From positions 1 through 58,813 of the forward strand of contig JAQBZB010000016.1 in assembly GCA_027622275.1 (NCBI GenBank): DNA of 58,813 nt, written 5' to 3'. Origin of the DNA: Planctomycetota bacterium. Its GTDB lineage: Bacteria; Planctomycetota; Planctomycetia; Pirellulales; Pirellulaceae. This document shows positions 51,918-58,813 of the stretch, in pieces (within the stretch, counting starts at the first letter, position 1; each line of letters opens with the position of its first letter). A program made the translations under genes and the position numbers. The notes under the pieces are model-generated. The model ran no database searches, was not told where the DNA came from, and saw nothing but the letters and a program-made list of their open reading frames with translations.

Positions 51918-53318
51918 ATGACAGAGAACAAATTCCTGGGTACTCACGCCGTCGTCATCGGCGGCAGCATGGGCGGGCTGCTGGCGGGACGCGTCCTCTC
52001 AGATTTTTTCGAGAACGTGACGATTGTCGAACGTGACGAAATTGGAGATTCGGCGCTGCCGCGGAAAAGCGTTCCGCAGGGGAATCACGTTCATACGATC
52101 TACGGCGGTGGTGCCAGGGTCATCGAACGCATGCTGCCGGGACTCTTCGAGCAGATGGTCCGTGAAGGCGCGACCGAATGCGATTTCTCGAAGGGGTTGG
52201 TTTGGTATCATCAGGGCGTGTGGAAGATGCGCGTCGACACGGGGCTGACGTCGTTCTGGCAGAGCCGGCCGTTTCTGGAATCTCATGTCCGCCGTCACGT
52301 GCGGAAGATTCCGAATGTGAAGATCGTCGAATGCTGCGACGCCGAGTCGCTGTTGACGAACGAGGACAAATCACAAGTCACCGGCATCCTCGTCACGCAT
52401 CGCAACGACGGCAATCGATCGGAAGAATTGACCGCTGATTTAGTTGTCGATGCAGCGGGACGCGGCAGCAAGACTCCGGCGTGGTTGGAAGAACTCGGTT
52501 ATCAAAAGCCGGAAGAAACGACCGTGGGAATCGACCTCGCGTATGCGTCGCGGATCTATGAACGGCCGGATGACAGCACGCGAGACTGGACCGTGATGGG
52601 GTTGTTTCCAACTCCGCCGCACAACAAGCGAGTTGGTTACATCTTTCCGATCGAAGGGCAACGGTGGGTTGTCAGTGCCGTCGGCTATCTCGGCGACCAT
52701 CCACCCGATGACGAAGAAGAATTTTTGGCATTCGCCAAGAGTCTGGAACTGCCCGACTTTTACGAGGCGATCAAGGACGCCAAGCCGCTGACGCCGGTGA
52801 TCACGTACCGCTATCCGGCTCAGCTTCGACGGCGCTACGAGCGATTGTCACGTTTCCCGGAGGGATTGGTTGTCTTGGGTGACGCCGTCTGCAGTTTCAA
52901 TCCGGTCTATGGGCAAGGCATGAGTTCCTGTGCCTTGCAGGTCGAGGTTCTTCAAGAGTTGCTAAAAGCCCACGCCGTTGCCGGACGGTTGACCGGCTTG
53001 CCCCGCGACTTTTTCCGGCACGCCGCCAAACTGATCGACAACCCGTGGCTGTTGGCCACGAACTCTGATTTCCTGTACCCAGAAACGACCGGGCATCGTC
53101 CGCTGGGCACCGCGTTTCTGAATTGGTACGTCGTACGCGTGTTCGAGTTGTGTGCCTGCAACAAGCGTGCCCTGCAAACGTTTCTCGAAGTCTTGCACTT
53201 CATCAAGAAGCCAACGGCACTGTTCCATCCAGCATTGGTTTTCAGCGTGTTGAAATCTTCGCTCGGTTTGAAGGGTGGACATCAGCGCACGACGGCGCGT
53301 CCCACGATTACCGACTGA
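51918..53318 (+). CDS. FAD-dependent oxidoreductase
   Basis: 466 residues. FAD Rossmann start 'AVVIGGSMGGLLAGRVLSDFFENVTIVERDE' near residue 10 (GGSMGG in place of GxGxxG, with the ribose-binding Glu), 'ADLVVDAAGRGS' near 175, and 'GLVVLGDAVCSFNPVYGQGMSSCAL' near 315 (GD motif and active-site loop). It has the layout of flavin monooxygenases/epoxidases and halogenase relatives of the LasC type; no halogenase WxWxIP motif is visible. The C-terminal 60 residues are hydrophobic and may touch the membrane. It starts 1 nt after the kinase fusion, so co-translation and functional linkage are likely. Substrate unknown. Confidence 0.8.
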   Translation: MTENKFLGTHAVVIGGSMGGLLAGRVLSDFFENVTIVERDEIGDSALPRKSVPQGNHVHTIYGGGARVIERMLPGLFEQMVREGATECDFSKGLVWYHQGVWKMRVDTGLTSFWQSRPFLESHVRRHVRKIPNVKIVECCDAESLLTNEDKSQVTGILVTHRNDGNRSEELTADLVVDAAGRGSKTPAWLEELGYQKPEETTVGIDLAYASRIYERPDDSTRDWTVMGLFPTPPHNKRVGYIFPIEGQRWVVSAVGYLGDHPPDDEEEFLAFAKSLELPDFYEAIKDAKPLTPVITYRYPAQLRRRYERLSRFPEGLVVLGDAVCSFNPVYGQGMSSCALQVEVLQELLKAHAVAGRLTGLPRDFFRHAAKLIDNPWLLATNSDFLYPETTGHRPLGTAFLNWYVVRVFELCACNKRALQTFLEVLHFIKKPTALFHPALVFSVLKSSLGLKGGHQRTTARPTITD

Positions 53319-53393
53319 GGCCATACACGGGACGTTTGCCGTGTCGTCGCATCTCGTGCCGCCGGGGCAAAGACCGATATCACGCCGGGATAG

Positions 53394-53573
53394 CTAGCCT
53401 GGATAATTCATCAGCCGCTTGGCGATAGCCTGCGGTTCTCGCCAACTTCGAGAGAACCGCAGGCTATCGCCTAGCGGCTGATTTGCGCGGTGTATTGGGC
53501 AAAATAGCCGTAACTCTCTTTGCAATCGTAAGATGTTAAAAATGCTGACCGGTTCATGAATAATCCGGGCTAG
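53394..53573. mobile_element. CTAG-ended MITE-like element, copy 2
   Basis: 180 bp. Ends CTAGCCTGGATAATTCAT (53394-53411) and its inverse at 53556-53573 match each other and copy 1 (26715-26883). Inside, a 31-bp palindrome with one mismatch (53410-53440 against 53452-53482) differs from copy 1, whereas the GCGGTGT.TT.GG.AA.ATAG tail is shared. Its right terminal CTAG forms the TAG stop of the minus-strand gene at 53570-54289. It fills the 251-nt intergenic gap; no gene there. Confidence 0.7.
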
Positions 53574-54289
53574 AGCGGCAAGTTCATGATCAAGGTGCCG
53601 TGGTGGCGGATCAACTGGAACGTCTCGCCGTCGTCGGTGCCGTCCTTCTTTTCTTCGACGTTGGTGCGGAAGATATACTGTCCCTTCGCTTTCGCTTCAA
53701 AGCGGACGCGCCCCGATGCATCCGTCGTCAGGTTCTCTTTGAATCCGCCGGGACCGCGAATGCTGAGGGTTCTTCCGGCAGCCGGCTTGCCCTGCCAAAG
53801 CACTGTCAATTGCATCGCGTCCTCTTCGTCGTGAGGAACGATGTCGAGCATCAACTGCTCGGCGCGGCCAAGCTCGTGCAAGTCGTCGTGATCGTCGATG
53901 TCGAGATTCTTGGCATAGTAATGCAGCAGCACGTCGGTCTCGCCGTATCGATAGACGCCGAACTTGCCATAGCTGTCGATGCTGCGCGGGCCCGCGGCGG
54001 TCAGTCCTGCCGAGAGCCAGCGCTTATCGTCCTTCTTAATGTCGTCGACCTTCAGTTCCGTCGGCTTACTCGCGCCGCTGGTTCGAATCCAGGTCTTGCC
54101 GTTCTTGATAAACCGATCAAGGTATTGGCCGTCGCCCGGACCTGGGCCGCCTTCGAAGTAGATGTTCGCGGTGCCGTGTTCGCCGGTCTCGGCATCGATC
54201 GTCACCCACAAGTAATGAGCGGCGGCGGGCGAAGCGAAGGCTGCCAAGATGACGAACCAAGTCGTGGCCGACGTAAGCGAGCGTTTCAT
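53570..54289 (-). CDS. Secreted DUF4198-like protein
   Basis: 239 residues from ATG 54289 (GGAG 8 nt upstream). Signal 'SATTWFVILAAFASPAAAHYLWVTID' ends in 'AAAHYLWV', the classic start of DUF4198/CopC-like metal-uptake or cobalt-transport-associated proteins, in which His after cleavage can bind metal. Later 'VLWQGKPAAGRTLSIRGPGGFKENLTTDASGRVRFEAKAKGQYIFRT' is the beta-sandwich half of such proteins. Periplasmic; metal binding is inferred. The last codons and stop fall at the edge of a MITE-like element, so the natural C-terminus may be lost. Confidence 0.7.
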   Translation of the reverse strand: MKRSLTSATTWFVILAAFASPAAAHYLWVTIDAETGEHGTANIYFEGGPGPGDGQYLDRFIKNGKTWIRTSGASKPTELKVDDIKKDDKRWLSAGLTAAGPRSIDSYGKFGVYRYGETDVLLHYYAKNLDIDDHDDLHELGRAEQLMLDIVPHDEEDAMQLTVLWQGKPAAGRTLSIRGPGGFKENLTTDASGRVRFEAKAKGQYIFRTNVEEKKDGTDDGETFQLIRHHGTLIMNLPL

Positions 54290-54388
54290 AGGATCGACTC
54301 CGTGTGGATAGTGGTGCTGGCGATTATTGTGGGCTAGCGACGCCGTCATTACAACTCGACAGGTCGTTGACCTAAAGCTGCCGTCCGT

Positions 54389-55840
54389 TCATGCAAACAG
54401 TGTTGTGAATGGCTTTCCGTCGGCCAGCCGGTGCGGGCGTCCCGTCGCGTCGTGGATTTCGGCTCGCGGATCGATGCCGAACCGCCAGAAGATCGTGGCG
54501 GCCAAGTCGGCCGGAGTCACTGGATCGACGGCCGGATAAGCGCCCATGTGATCGCTGGCCCCCAACACGGCACCACCCTGAATGCCGCCGCCGGCCAACG
54601 CGATGCTGTAGCAGTCCGGCCAATGGTCGCGACCGGCGTTCGCGTTGATTTTCGGAGTCCGACCGAATTCTCCCATCGCCACGACCAACGTCGACTCCAA
54701 CAAGCCGCGCGCGTCCAGGTCTTCGATCAACGCCGCGAATGCCTGATCGGCGGGCGGAATCAAGCGATTCTTGTGTTCGTTGAAATTGTTGGCGTGCGAG
54801 TCCCAGTTCTGGCCCTGCTGCCGATAATCGTACACGTTCACAAACGGCACACCGGCTTCGACCAATCGACGCGCCAGCAACAGATTCTGGCCGCGCAATT
54901 GTCGGCCGTGGATGTCGGTCACGCCTTCGGAAACGGGGCCGGGGTACAAGCCGTATCGATCGCGAACCGCTTGCGGCTCGTCGTCGATGCGCAAGGCCCG
55001 GGCGACGGCTTCCGATTGCATCAACTCGATCGCTTTCCCGTAGAGCGCCTTCAACTCGCGCGACGCGGGCAAACCGTTCAATGTCGGATCGGCGGCTAGT
55101 CGCTCGGCCAAGGCCCTTCGTTCGGCGAGTCGCTGTAATGACAAGTCCGCCGGACGCGCGAACATCTCGGCGCTGAAATCCACCTTGCCCGGATCGCCCG
55201 CAATCCGAAACGGATCGAATGCGGCACCCAGAAACCCACCGCCTTGGCAAGGCACATCGACCACGTTGTGGAAGACCCACGGCAGCGCGGCGTGCGGCAC
55301 ATCGATGCTCTCGTGCCGCCGCATGTAGTTGAGCGTCGCGCCATGACATGGGTAAAACTGCGGGATCGATGCGAACTCCTCGCGATCTCCTTGCGGCGAC
55401 TGGCGGCCCGTCAACGCTTCCGTCGAAGCCGAATCGTGCAAGCGGTTCGTGTGATGCATGCTGCGGACGAGCGCCACATGGTGCATGACCTTCGCCGTGT
55501 GAGGCATGTGCTCGCAGATCGTCAGTCCCGGCACGCTTGTCGCGATTGGCTTAAACTCGCCGCGCACTTCGCTGGGAGCGTTCGGCTTCATATCAAGCGT
55601 ATCGAGATGACTGGGACCGCCGTAATAAAAAACGACAATGCAGGCCCGAATCTTCGAGACGCTGTCCGATGGCTGCTGAGAAGTCGCCGGTGCCGCCTGG
55701 GCCCGCAGCAAGCCGCCCAAGTTCAATCCGAGGCAACTCAAGGAGCCCAACTGCAACAGTCGGCGTCGGCCAAGCATGGATGGATCTGTAGGCGGCACAA
55801 ACAAAGTCGCGTTCTCCACCAGCGAATAGATGCGTCTCAT
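54389..55840 (-). CDS. DUF1501 protein
   Basis: 483 residues from ATG 55840; ATG 55777 ('MLGRRRLLQLGS') is an alternative that puts the Tat motif at the N-terminus. Upstream in-frame sequence to 56275 runs through a repeat and a relic and is not included. Motifs: 'YYGGPSHLDTLDMKPNAPSEVRGEF' near residue 70, 'LLLARRLVEAGVPFVNVYDYR' near 310 and 'VAMGEFGRTPKINANAGRDHWPDCYSIALAGGG' near 380. Closest to the 11921-13285 copy. Exported, activity unknown. Confidence 0.85.
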   Translation of the reverse strand: MRRIYSLVENATLFVPPTDPSMLGRRRLLQLGSLSCLGLNLGGLLRAQAAPATSQQPSDSVSKIRACIVVFYYGGPSHLDTLDMKPNAPSEVRGEFKPIATSVPGLTICEHMPHTAKVMHHVALVRSMHHTNRLHDSASTEALTGRQSPQGDREEFASIPQFYPCHGATLNYMRRHESIDVPHAALPWVFHNVVDVPCQGGGFLGAAFDPFRIAGDPGKVDFSAEMFARPADLSLQRLAERRALAERLAADPTLNGLPASRELKALYGKAIELMQSEAVARALRIDDEPQAVRDRYGLYPGPVSEGVTDIHGRQLRGQNLLLARRLVEAGVPFVNVYDYRQQGQNWDSHANNFNEHKNRLIPPADQAFAALIEDLDARGLLESTLVVAMGEFGRTPKINANAGRDHWPDCYSIALAGGGIQGGAVLGASDHMGAYPAVDPVTPADLAATIFWRFGIDPRAEIHDATGRPHRLADGKPFTTLFA

Positions 55841-55916
55841 GATAACCGAGTTGCGGCAAATGAGCGACAAGCCCGCTTTGGACGTAGTCATACCGTTTGA
55901 AGAATCCGTAAGATGG

Positions 55917-55968
55917 ACGCCCTCGTCCGTCCTGTTTATCAAGCGGTTTCCAGGTTGGACGAGGGCGT
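55917..55968. repeat. Palindromic repeat upstream of DUF1501
   Basis: ACGCCCTCGTCC (55917-55928) is perfectly inverted at 55957-55968. It lies between the DUF1501 start and the relic region and may contain or replace the original promoter. Confidence 0.7.
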
Positions 55969-55984
55969 GTAAACGAAACGAGTA

Positions 55985-56224
55985 TTTGGCCGGTGACGGA
56001 AGACCTTCGATGAGCGCCCCGTAATCCGTCGTGCCGTTCTGCGACACCGGAGAAGTAACCCCTGAGGTCGCGATGACCCAATCATCTCTTATAGTCAGAC
56101 CGATGTCGATAAAAACTGGGCCGGTGTTTTCGGCATCGATGCTGCCTGTAAAGTGGATCGCGTCGAAGCCCGGAGGAACGACGATGTCCGGCAACTTGGG
56201 AGCTTCGCCCAAAGATTCGTGCAA
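55985..56224 (-). pseudogene. Unidentified coding fragment
   Basis: In one minus frame: 'ESLGEAPKLPDIVVPPGFDA' then 'ENTGPVFIDIGLTIRDDW' and 'SPVSQNGTTDYGALIEGLP'. It has good coding character but no start, stop or family I can name; 'LPDIVVPPGF' resembles the entry to planctomycete dehydrogenase-like domains. It joins the PQQ relic on one side and a repeat on the other, so it is a fragment rather than a gene. Confidence 0.35.
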
Positions 56225-56450
56225 GGTAGCCCTGAGCCACCACCAGACTGGAAAACCCCCAACCGACCGGGACACGCCAGCGGACCTTCAATCCTTCGAC
56301 CGGGAACGATTGCAGGAAGCCGGTTTCACCGCACACGCCATCGCGGTTCATGCCACGCCACTGCGGCCAACCTTCCGCGCCCAGCGCAGCAGCCAGCAAC
56401 AACGGCAGGCTGAGCGTGCCAGCCAACAGCGTCTTGGGGGAGCAAAGCAT
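56225..56450 (-). pseudogene. N-terminal remnant of a PQQ-like propeller gene
   Basis: From ATG 56450 the frame gives a signal ('LLAGTLSLPLLLAAALGAEG') and 'WPQWRGMNRDGVCGETGFLQ' then 'EGLKVRWRVPVGWGFSSLVV'. That is the standard opening of a planctomycete PQQ-like propeller. After about 75 residues the similarity ends and the frame changes, so the propeller blades are missing. Same strand and just after the DUF1552 relic. Confidence 0.65.
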
Positions 56451-56482
56451 TGATGACACCTTGCGCCAGAGTGAGACGGTCT

Positions 56483-57279
56483 TCAACCTTTCGTCTCAAA
56501 GCCTGAGAACGTGCCAGTGCTGGAACCGAACCTGTCGGCTTCGATGCCCATCCGCTGCAGCATGCTCACAAACAGATTGCATAGCGGCGGGTGAATGTCT
56601 TCGTCGAAGACCAGATGCTGGCCATGCTGGAAGCCGCCGCCGGCCAACAGGATCGGCATGTTCTTGACGCTGTGCTGACTGGCATCGCCCAGATTGCTAC
56701 TGAAGAACACCATCGTTCGATCGAGCAAGCTTTCGCCTTCTTCCTGCGTTTGCTTCAACTGGGTCAGGAAGTCGCGGAGCGTCTTCATCTTCTCCAGTTC
56801 GAGGATTTTTAGCTGGGCAATCTTGGTCGGGTCTTTGCCGTGATGAGACAGATCGTGATGGCCCTGGCTCACGCCTTGAATCGGCGGCACGCCGCTGGTC
56901 CCGATCAGTTGCAGCGTGACCAGCCGGCTGGAGTCGGTTTGGAGCGCCAGGTGAATCAGGTTGAACCACAGCCGAGTCTTGCCAATCAGGTCGGTGCTGT
57001 TTTGGATGTTCTGAGGCGGCTTGGCATCGACCTTGGGCTTCTTGGCTCAGGCCGCGGACTGGGTCAGACGCTGCTCCAATTCGCGGACGCTGGTGAAATA
57101 CTCGTCGAGCCTTTCGCGGTCGCCAATGCCGACGTTCGTTTGCAGCCGCTTCGCCTGATCGCGCACCGCGTCGAGCACGCCCTGACCATCTTCCAAGCGC
57201 TGAGCCTGAGCCTGGACCTCGTCCGGCCGCCCTCCAGAAACAATTTGGCGAACACGCTCGACGGCCAGCTTTCCGTCGG
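56483..57279 (-). pseudogene. Decayed DUF1552 gene
   Basis: C-terminal two thirds of a DUF1552 protein. Recognisable parts in order: 'SSVFAKLFLEGG' (about 57240), 'RPDEVQAQAQRLEDG', 'RLDEYFTSVRELEQRL' (about 57100), 'IGKTRLWFNLIHLALQTDSS' and 'FFSSNLGDASQHSVKNMPIL'. Two disabling changes are visible: a frameshift near 57230 between the first two parts, and an in-frame TGA at 57047-57049 where family members have a Trp-like position ('SAA*AKKPKVD'). The N-terminus is replaced by a transposase remnant. Not functional. Confidence 0.75.
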
Positions 57280-57443
57280 CGATGTTGCCGGGCCACAGTT
57301 CACAACACAAAGGACGTCCCTGCCCATCCAGCACGACGCCCACCACCATCTGCACGCGATCGGGGCGATGGTCCTTGCTGTGGCCGTATTGCCCGATCGT
57401 CTCGCCGCCGTGTCTTCGAAGTAACTGCGGCCTTCGAAGTATT

Positions 57444-57565
57444 CCGCTCGCGGAGGGCGTTGACGCTTTTATACGATGGCCTTCCAAGGCCGTCGATTGC
57501 TTCACGACGGCCTTGGAAGGCCATCGTACAGGTTTTATGAAAGTGCCACTTTCAACCGCGAGCGG
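57444..57565. mobile_element. MITE-like insertion in the transposase remnant (element 2)
   Basis: 122 bp. Ends CCGCTCGCGG (57444-57453) and CCGCGAGCGG (57556-57565) are exact inverses. The inside holds the third copy of the GATGGCCTTCCAAGGCCGTCG palindrome (57472-57528). It interrupts the transposase between 'DTTSIY' and 'GGETIG'; an adjacent duplication of TACTTCGAAG obscures its exact target site. Confidence 0.65.
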
Positions 57566-57592
57566 TATAGATGCTGGTCGTGTCGTAGAAGA

Positions 57593-57728
57593 CTAAGAAA
57601 GTGAATATCAACAACTTCCCGATTTGAGTTTTGGGAGGGCGAGGCTCCTGCCGAGCCATACGGGGAGAGGCTCGGCGGGAGCCTCGCCCTCCCAATCTCC
57701 GGGAATTAGTTTGTCCACACTTTCTAAG
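57593..57728. mobile_element. MITE-like insertion in the transposase remnant (element 1)
   Basis: 136 bp. Ends CTAAGAAAGTG (57593-57603) and CACTTTCTAAG (57718-57728) are perfect 11-bp inverses, with further weaker pairing. An internal 27-bp palindrome with one mismatch spans 57631-57657 and 57669-57695. The insertion duplicates TA: deleting the element with one TA rejoins the coding sequence as 'GELALVFYDTTSIY'. TA duplication and AGAAAGTG ends suggest mobilisation by an IS630/mariner-type transposase. Confidence 0.75.
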
Positions 57729-58489
57729 GCCAACTCGCCGAACAAGTCGCGGCGACGATGAAAGATGCCTTCTTCGATTTGATCCTTGATGCAGCGTGGA
57801 GCGAACGGTGTGGCACCGTCTTGGTCGTCCTTGCCGAGCGGTTCTCCCAACCAGACCATCGCGCGATACATCGGGTGCAACTGCAGCGTTTCCGTTCCGG
57901 GCAGATGATAGTCGTCCTTCCAAGCCATGCAGTTGCGGTCGCTTCCGCCGTGCAGCAAGCGATGCAGGACGGTTAGAAAGACTATTCGCTCGATGGGAAA
58001 CTCGAAGCGTCGTGGGGCGAGCAATGAGGTCAGCACCTGCGGAATCTTCAGCTCACTCCACAGCCGTTGGAAGATCAACTCGGGTCCAATCCGTTTGGTC
58101 GCAACGACCGGCAGTTCTCCTTTCTGCTGTGCAGTCAGCAACATGGCGGCGTGCGAAAGCTTCGCGCCGGAGTGCAACAGGCCGTCGAGTTGGTCTTGTT
58201 CGCGCAGTTCGTCGAGGCGGCCTAGCGTCACGATGACGCGTTGTTGGGAGCGACCGTCTTCCCAGCGATTCTCGACGATTTGCAAGTAGGTGTACTTGCC
58301 GGACCGTTTCTGCCGAAAGAACATGGCGACCTCCTTGCGTGAGCCACCATGAACTTCGTCAAATCGCCCGCCACTTGTGAATGCGAGAAACGAGCTGTGG
58401 CACCAGGAACCCGACCTTCCAACTCGACGCTGTATTACACACTAACGGCTTACGGCGAGAACTTTCTCCGCACTGTAGAAAACGAGTTT

Positions 58490-58619
58490 GAGTCCCGAAG
58501 GGACGACGGAGACGGGTTTGACATCAGTTCGCCATCGTCCCTTCGGGACTCATCGGGGGATATGGGTAATCGATCCTCAGTTTTAAACCTGGGGCAATCT
58601 GCCCGAGTCCCTTCGGGAC
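58490..58619. repeat. GTCCCGAAGGGAC palindromic repeats
   Basis: GAGTCCCGAAGGGACGA (58490-58506) is perfectly inverted at 58535-58551; GAGTCCCTTCGGGAC recurs at 58605-58619. Non-coding. The rest of 58325-58813 shows no gene; a further palindrome (ATGGCCTCGTAGGCCGT) begins near 58791 and is cut by the window end. Confidence 0.7.
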
Positions 58620-58813
58620 AAGATTCGGGAATAATTGCTACGCGATTCGCTTAGCTTTCCCGCGCTTAGTTATAGTCTGACTTTTAGGCATCACCTTCTT
58701 CCTATTCGTAAAACACGAACAGGCAAGCCGAGAGTTTGTAATGGCAGGGCTTTTGTTTTATTCAATCTGTGGCGAGTGCGCCTGAGTAGCATGGCCTCGT
58801 AGGCCGTGTGTTT

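Larger units (their letters stand above)
57280..58324 (-). pseudogene. IS1634-type transposase remnant split by two MITE-like elements
   Basis: N-terminal part from ATG 58324 ('MFFRQKRSGKYTYLQIVENRW', 'HRLLHGGSDRNCMAWKDDYH') to 57729. The central DDE-type part resumes as 'LVFYDTTSIY' after one insertion, and 'GGETIGQYGHSKDHRPDRVQ' with 'CCELWPGNIAD' after a second. These blocks are signature segments of IS1634-family transposases. The catalytic C-terminal end is lost where it joins the DUF1552 relic near 57280. Removing the element at 57593-57728 restores a continuous reading frame, while the second break also has a small duplication and a frameshift. Confidence 0.75.

Noticed and set aside
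51918-53318. Flavin-dependent halogenase
   Set aside because: FAD motifs fit, but the halogenase WxWxIP motif is not visible, so only a general FAD oxidoreductase is called.

Overview
The window looks like chromosomal DNA of a planctomycete, most likely of the Pirellulales/Rhodopirellula type. It is GC-rich and dense in families expanded in that phylum: seven intact DUF1501 proteins, DUF1552, DUF1800, DUF1549/DUF1553, the DUF1587-1595-1592-1588-1585 cytochrome-like protein, PVC-type heme-binding CxxCH proteins, a formylglycine sulfatase, PQQ-like propellers and a planctomycete-style kinase fusion. Intergenic DNA is full of long palindromic repeats. I saw no rRNA, tRNA or CRISPR array. The taxonomic call is inferred from gene content.

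Layout. 1-2.8 kb: tail of a beta-helix-like protein, then a TadG/VWA pilus-type protein. 2.9-7.3 kb (minus): a secreted DUF3352-like protein, DUF1800 and DUF1501, probably one operon. 7.6-13.3 kb (plus): DUF1592-type cytochrome protein, DUF1552 and DUF1501, a second operon. 13.3-25.6 kb: three more DUF1501 genes, a PQQ-like propeller, a DUF1549/1553 protein, a c-type cytochrome/WD40 protein and a sulfatase. Most are predicted to be exported. 25.6-33 kb is an accessory island: a GYF membrane protein, a small LRR protein, two PIN toxin-antitoxin pairs, then three small genes separated by integron attC-like sites with no integrase in view, a group II intron 3' remnant and several repeats. 33-43.6 kb: an amidohydrolase, a 1163-residue heme-binding dehydrogenase-like protein, a TauE/SafE transporter, a BON protein, a second DUF3352-like protein, and a malonate uptake and activation operon (madL-madM-matB). 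43.7-47.5 kb: DUF1501, Gfo/Idh oxidoreductase and SMP-30 lactonase-like protein. 47.6-53.3 kb: a kinase/cyclase-like/AAA/TPR fusion followed after 1 nt by an FAD oxidoreductase. 53.4-58.8 kb: a DUF4198-like protein, DUF1501, and a pseudogene graveyard of DUF1552, PQQ and IS1634-type transposase pieces with two inserted MITE-like elements.

How the parts fit. The DUF1501/1552/1800/1553/1592 proteins occur as the pairings known from planctomycetes (DUF1501 with DUF1800, DUF1552 with DUF1592, DUF1501 with DUF1549/1553). With sulfatase, propellers and CxxCH proteins they suggest envelope or periplasmic processing of complex, possibly sulfated, organic matter, but their biochemistry is unproven. 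The malonate operon is the clearest metabolic unit: transport by MadLM and activation to malonyl-CoA by MatB, with no decarboxylase.

The most interesting structures are the attC-like cassette cluster, several MITE-like palindromic elements whose insertion can be reconstructed (one disrupts a transposase at a TA site, one supplies a stop codon, one has an 8-bp target duplication), and a sulfatase relic formed by deletion at a short direct repeat.
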